In this document: positions 5,622-6,328 of the stretch, in pieces
Position numbering within the stretch: position 1 is the first letter of the stretch
How the letters are laid out: each line of letters starts with the position of its first letter
Source: an uncultured Bacteroidota bacterium
Lineage (GTDB): Bacteria > Bacteroidota > Bacteroidia > Chitinophagales > Chitinophagaceae
Reading direction: 5' to 3'
DNA length: 6,328 bases
Assembly (NCBI GenBank): GCA_903835145.1
Contig: CAILMA010000348.1
Coordinates: 1 to 6,328 of the forward strand
The notes under the pieces: model-generated
The model's database searches: none
What the model was told of the DNA's origin: nothing
The model's input: only the letters and a program-made list of their open reading frames with translations
Program-made: the position numbers and the translations under genes

Positions 5622-6005
5622 ATGGCAAAAAGAAACAAAATCATCTATTGGATAGCTACGGCTCTACTCGCATTTGGAATGCTAGCAAGTGGCATACAAC
5701 AAATATTACTCACAAAAGAGATGGCCGAAATGACCACCCATCTTGGCTATCCGTTGTATTTTATCAGGCTCATTGGTGTTTGGAAGCTGCTTGGTGTGGT
5801 AGCTGTTCTGGTACCCGGATTTAAGATTGTAAAAGAATGGGCTTACGCCGGATTCTTTTTCACCATGACTGGTGCGCTCATATCCCATCTTGCTTGTGGC
5901 GACTACAGCATAAAAGAAATCGCAGGCCCAGTGATGCAGACCATTTTTATAACTTTGTCGTGGTATTTGAGACCCGAAAAAGCTGGAACAGCAAGCACAG
6001 AATAA
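5622..6005 (+). CDS. DoxX-like membrane protein
   Basis: A 127-residue integral membrane protein of the DoxX-like family (the small four-helix group often found beside AHSA1 and ArsR genes). Predicted helices are at about 7-26, 46-65, 73-91 and 99-116. Family-like features include the first helix with FGMLASGIQQ, the segment LGYPLYFIRLIGVWKLLG (41-58) running into helix two, and GALISHLACGD (84-94) at the end of helix three. The biochemical role of this group is not settled; related DoxX proteins have been linked to redox and thiol stress. It is the last gene of the arsR operon, 6 nt after the AHSA1 stop. No clear terminator follows in the 98 bp before the next gene; only a weak CAATT/AATTG palindrome is seen at 6011-6022. 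Confidence 0.88.
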   Translation: MAKRNKIIYWIATALLAFGMLASGIQQILLTKEMAEMTTHLGYPLYFIRLIGVWKLLGVVAVLVPGFKIVKEWAYAGFFFTMTGALISHLACGDYSIKEIAGPVMQTIFITLSWYLRPEKAGTASTE

Positions 6006-6075
6006 GAATACAATTTTAATTGCATTATTGTCTACACCGGCAATATCGCCTTTAGAAACTAAATTGAGTTTTTCT

Positions 6076-6083
6076 TATCTTCG
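6076..6083 (+). promoter_or_regulatory. Tentative -7 element of the 3'-edge gene
   Basis: TATCTTCG has one mismatch from TAnnTTTG and lies 20 bp before the ATG at 6104, giving a leader of about 10-14 nt. The expected -33 position carries TTAG (6052-6055) at the correct 20-bp spacing, a partial match. It supports the view that this gene is transcribed separately from the arsR operon. Confidence 0.4.
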
Positions 6084-6103
6084 TAGTAAATATAAAAACA
6101 AAA

Positions 6104-6328
6104 ATGAAAGCAGCTGAGATGAATTCAAATTTGATTGACAGCTATTTTAAATTACTGAAAAACCTGAGCCCCAACAATAAACTGGAGCTCATTGCTCTGC
6201 TTTCAAAGTCTATGAAAACGACAAAAAAATCAAAGGATAATTCGTGGAAATCTTTGTTTGGCGCATTGACAATTGATGAGCCGGCAGACGTTTTTGCTGA
6301 TAGGTTGAAGCAACACCGCCACTTTGAC
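6104..6328 (+). CDS. Antitoxin-like protein, N-terminal part (cut by the window edge)
   Basis: The frame is open for 75 codons to the edge of the window, so the C-terminus is missing. The segment NLIDSYFKLLKNLSPNNKLE (9-28), then LIALLSKSMKTTKK and, after a short linker, SLFGAL, strongly resembles small Bacteroidota proteins that lie directly upstream of PIN-domain VapC-type RNases and are regarded as their antitoxins. By that model the N-terminal part is helical and the C-terminal part wraps the toxin. This is from memory of the family and not from a search. The start is taken at 6104; an in-frame ATG at 6119 (MNSNLIDSYF) aligns equally well with the family opening. The toxin itself would be downstream and is not seen. 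There is no Shine-Dalgarno site, but an A-rich leader precedes the ATG. Confidence 0.7.
   Translation, partial: MKAAEMNSNLIDSYFKLLKNLSPNNKLELIALLSKSMKTTKKSKDNSWKSLFGALTIDEPADVFADRLKQHRHFD

Overview
The window reads as a chromosomal piece of a Bacteroidota bacterium, most likely a Sphingobacteriaceae- or Chitinophagaceae-like soil or water organism (genus not resolvable). The reasons are perfect matches to the Bacteroidota -7 promoter element TAnnTTTG ahead of the tRNA and of arsR, an absence of clear Shine-Dalgarno sites, moderate to low GC, and protein types familiar from that phylum. No transposase, integrase, CRISPR array or phage gene is visible.

Layout. 1-393: gene-poor AT-rich DNA with an unexplained minus-strand frame that is open to the left edge and a 15-nt fragment identical to a tRNA T-arm. 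394-549: a self-contained minus-strand initiator tRNA unit (promoter, tRNA-fMet(CAT), rho-independent terminator). 550-827: intergenic. 828-2966: a Dcp-type M3 metallopeptidase with a lipoprotein signal, closed by a strong hairpin terminator. 3034-3361: a 330-bp intergenic stretch with several inverted repeats and a tRNA-3'-end-like sequence. 3362-3850: msrA, repair of oxidised methionine. 3980-4519: an unrecognised four-helix membrane protein. 4520-4773: non-coding.

4774-6005 is a compact three-gene operon: an ArsR-family regulator, an AHSA1/SRPBCC-domain protein and a DoxX-like membrane protein, with gaps of 1 and 6 nt. Its promoter carries two near-identical 18-bp palindromes 26 bp apart that bracket the -7 element and reach within 2 nt of the arsR start codon. 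This is the best regulatory signal in the window and predicts autorepression by the ArsR protein. The inducer cannot be read from sequence; the regulator lacks the usual metal-binding cysteine pair.

6104-6328 is the start of a small protein resembling the antitoxin-like proteins found next to PIN-domain (VapC) toxins in Bacteroidota; the partner would lie beyond the window. Overall the region is mostly ordinary housekeeping and stress-related genes. I found no clearly new multi-gene system; the twin operator and the possible toxin-antitoxin edge are the most useful leads.
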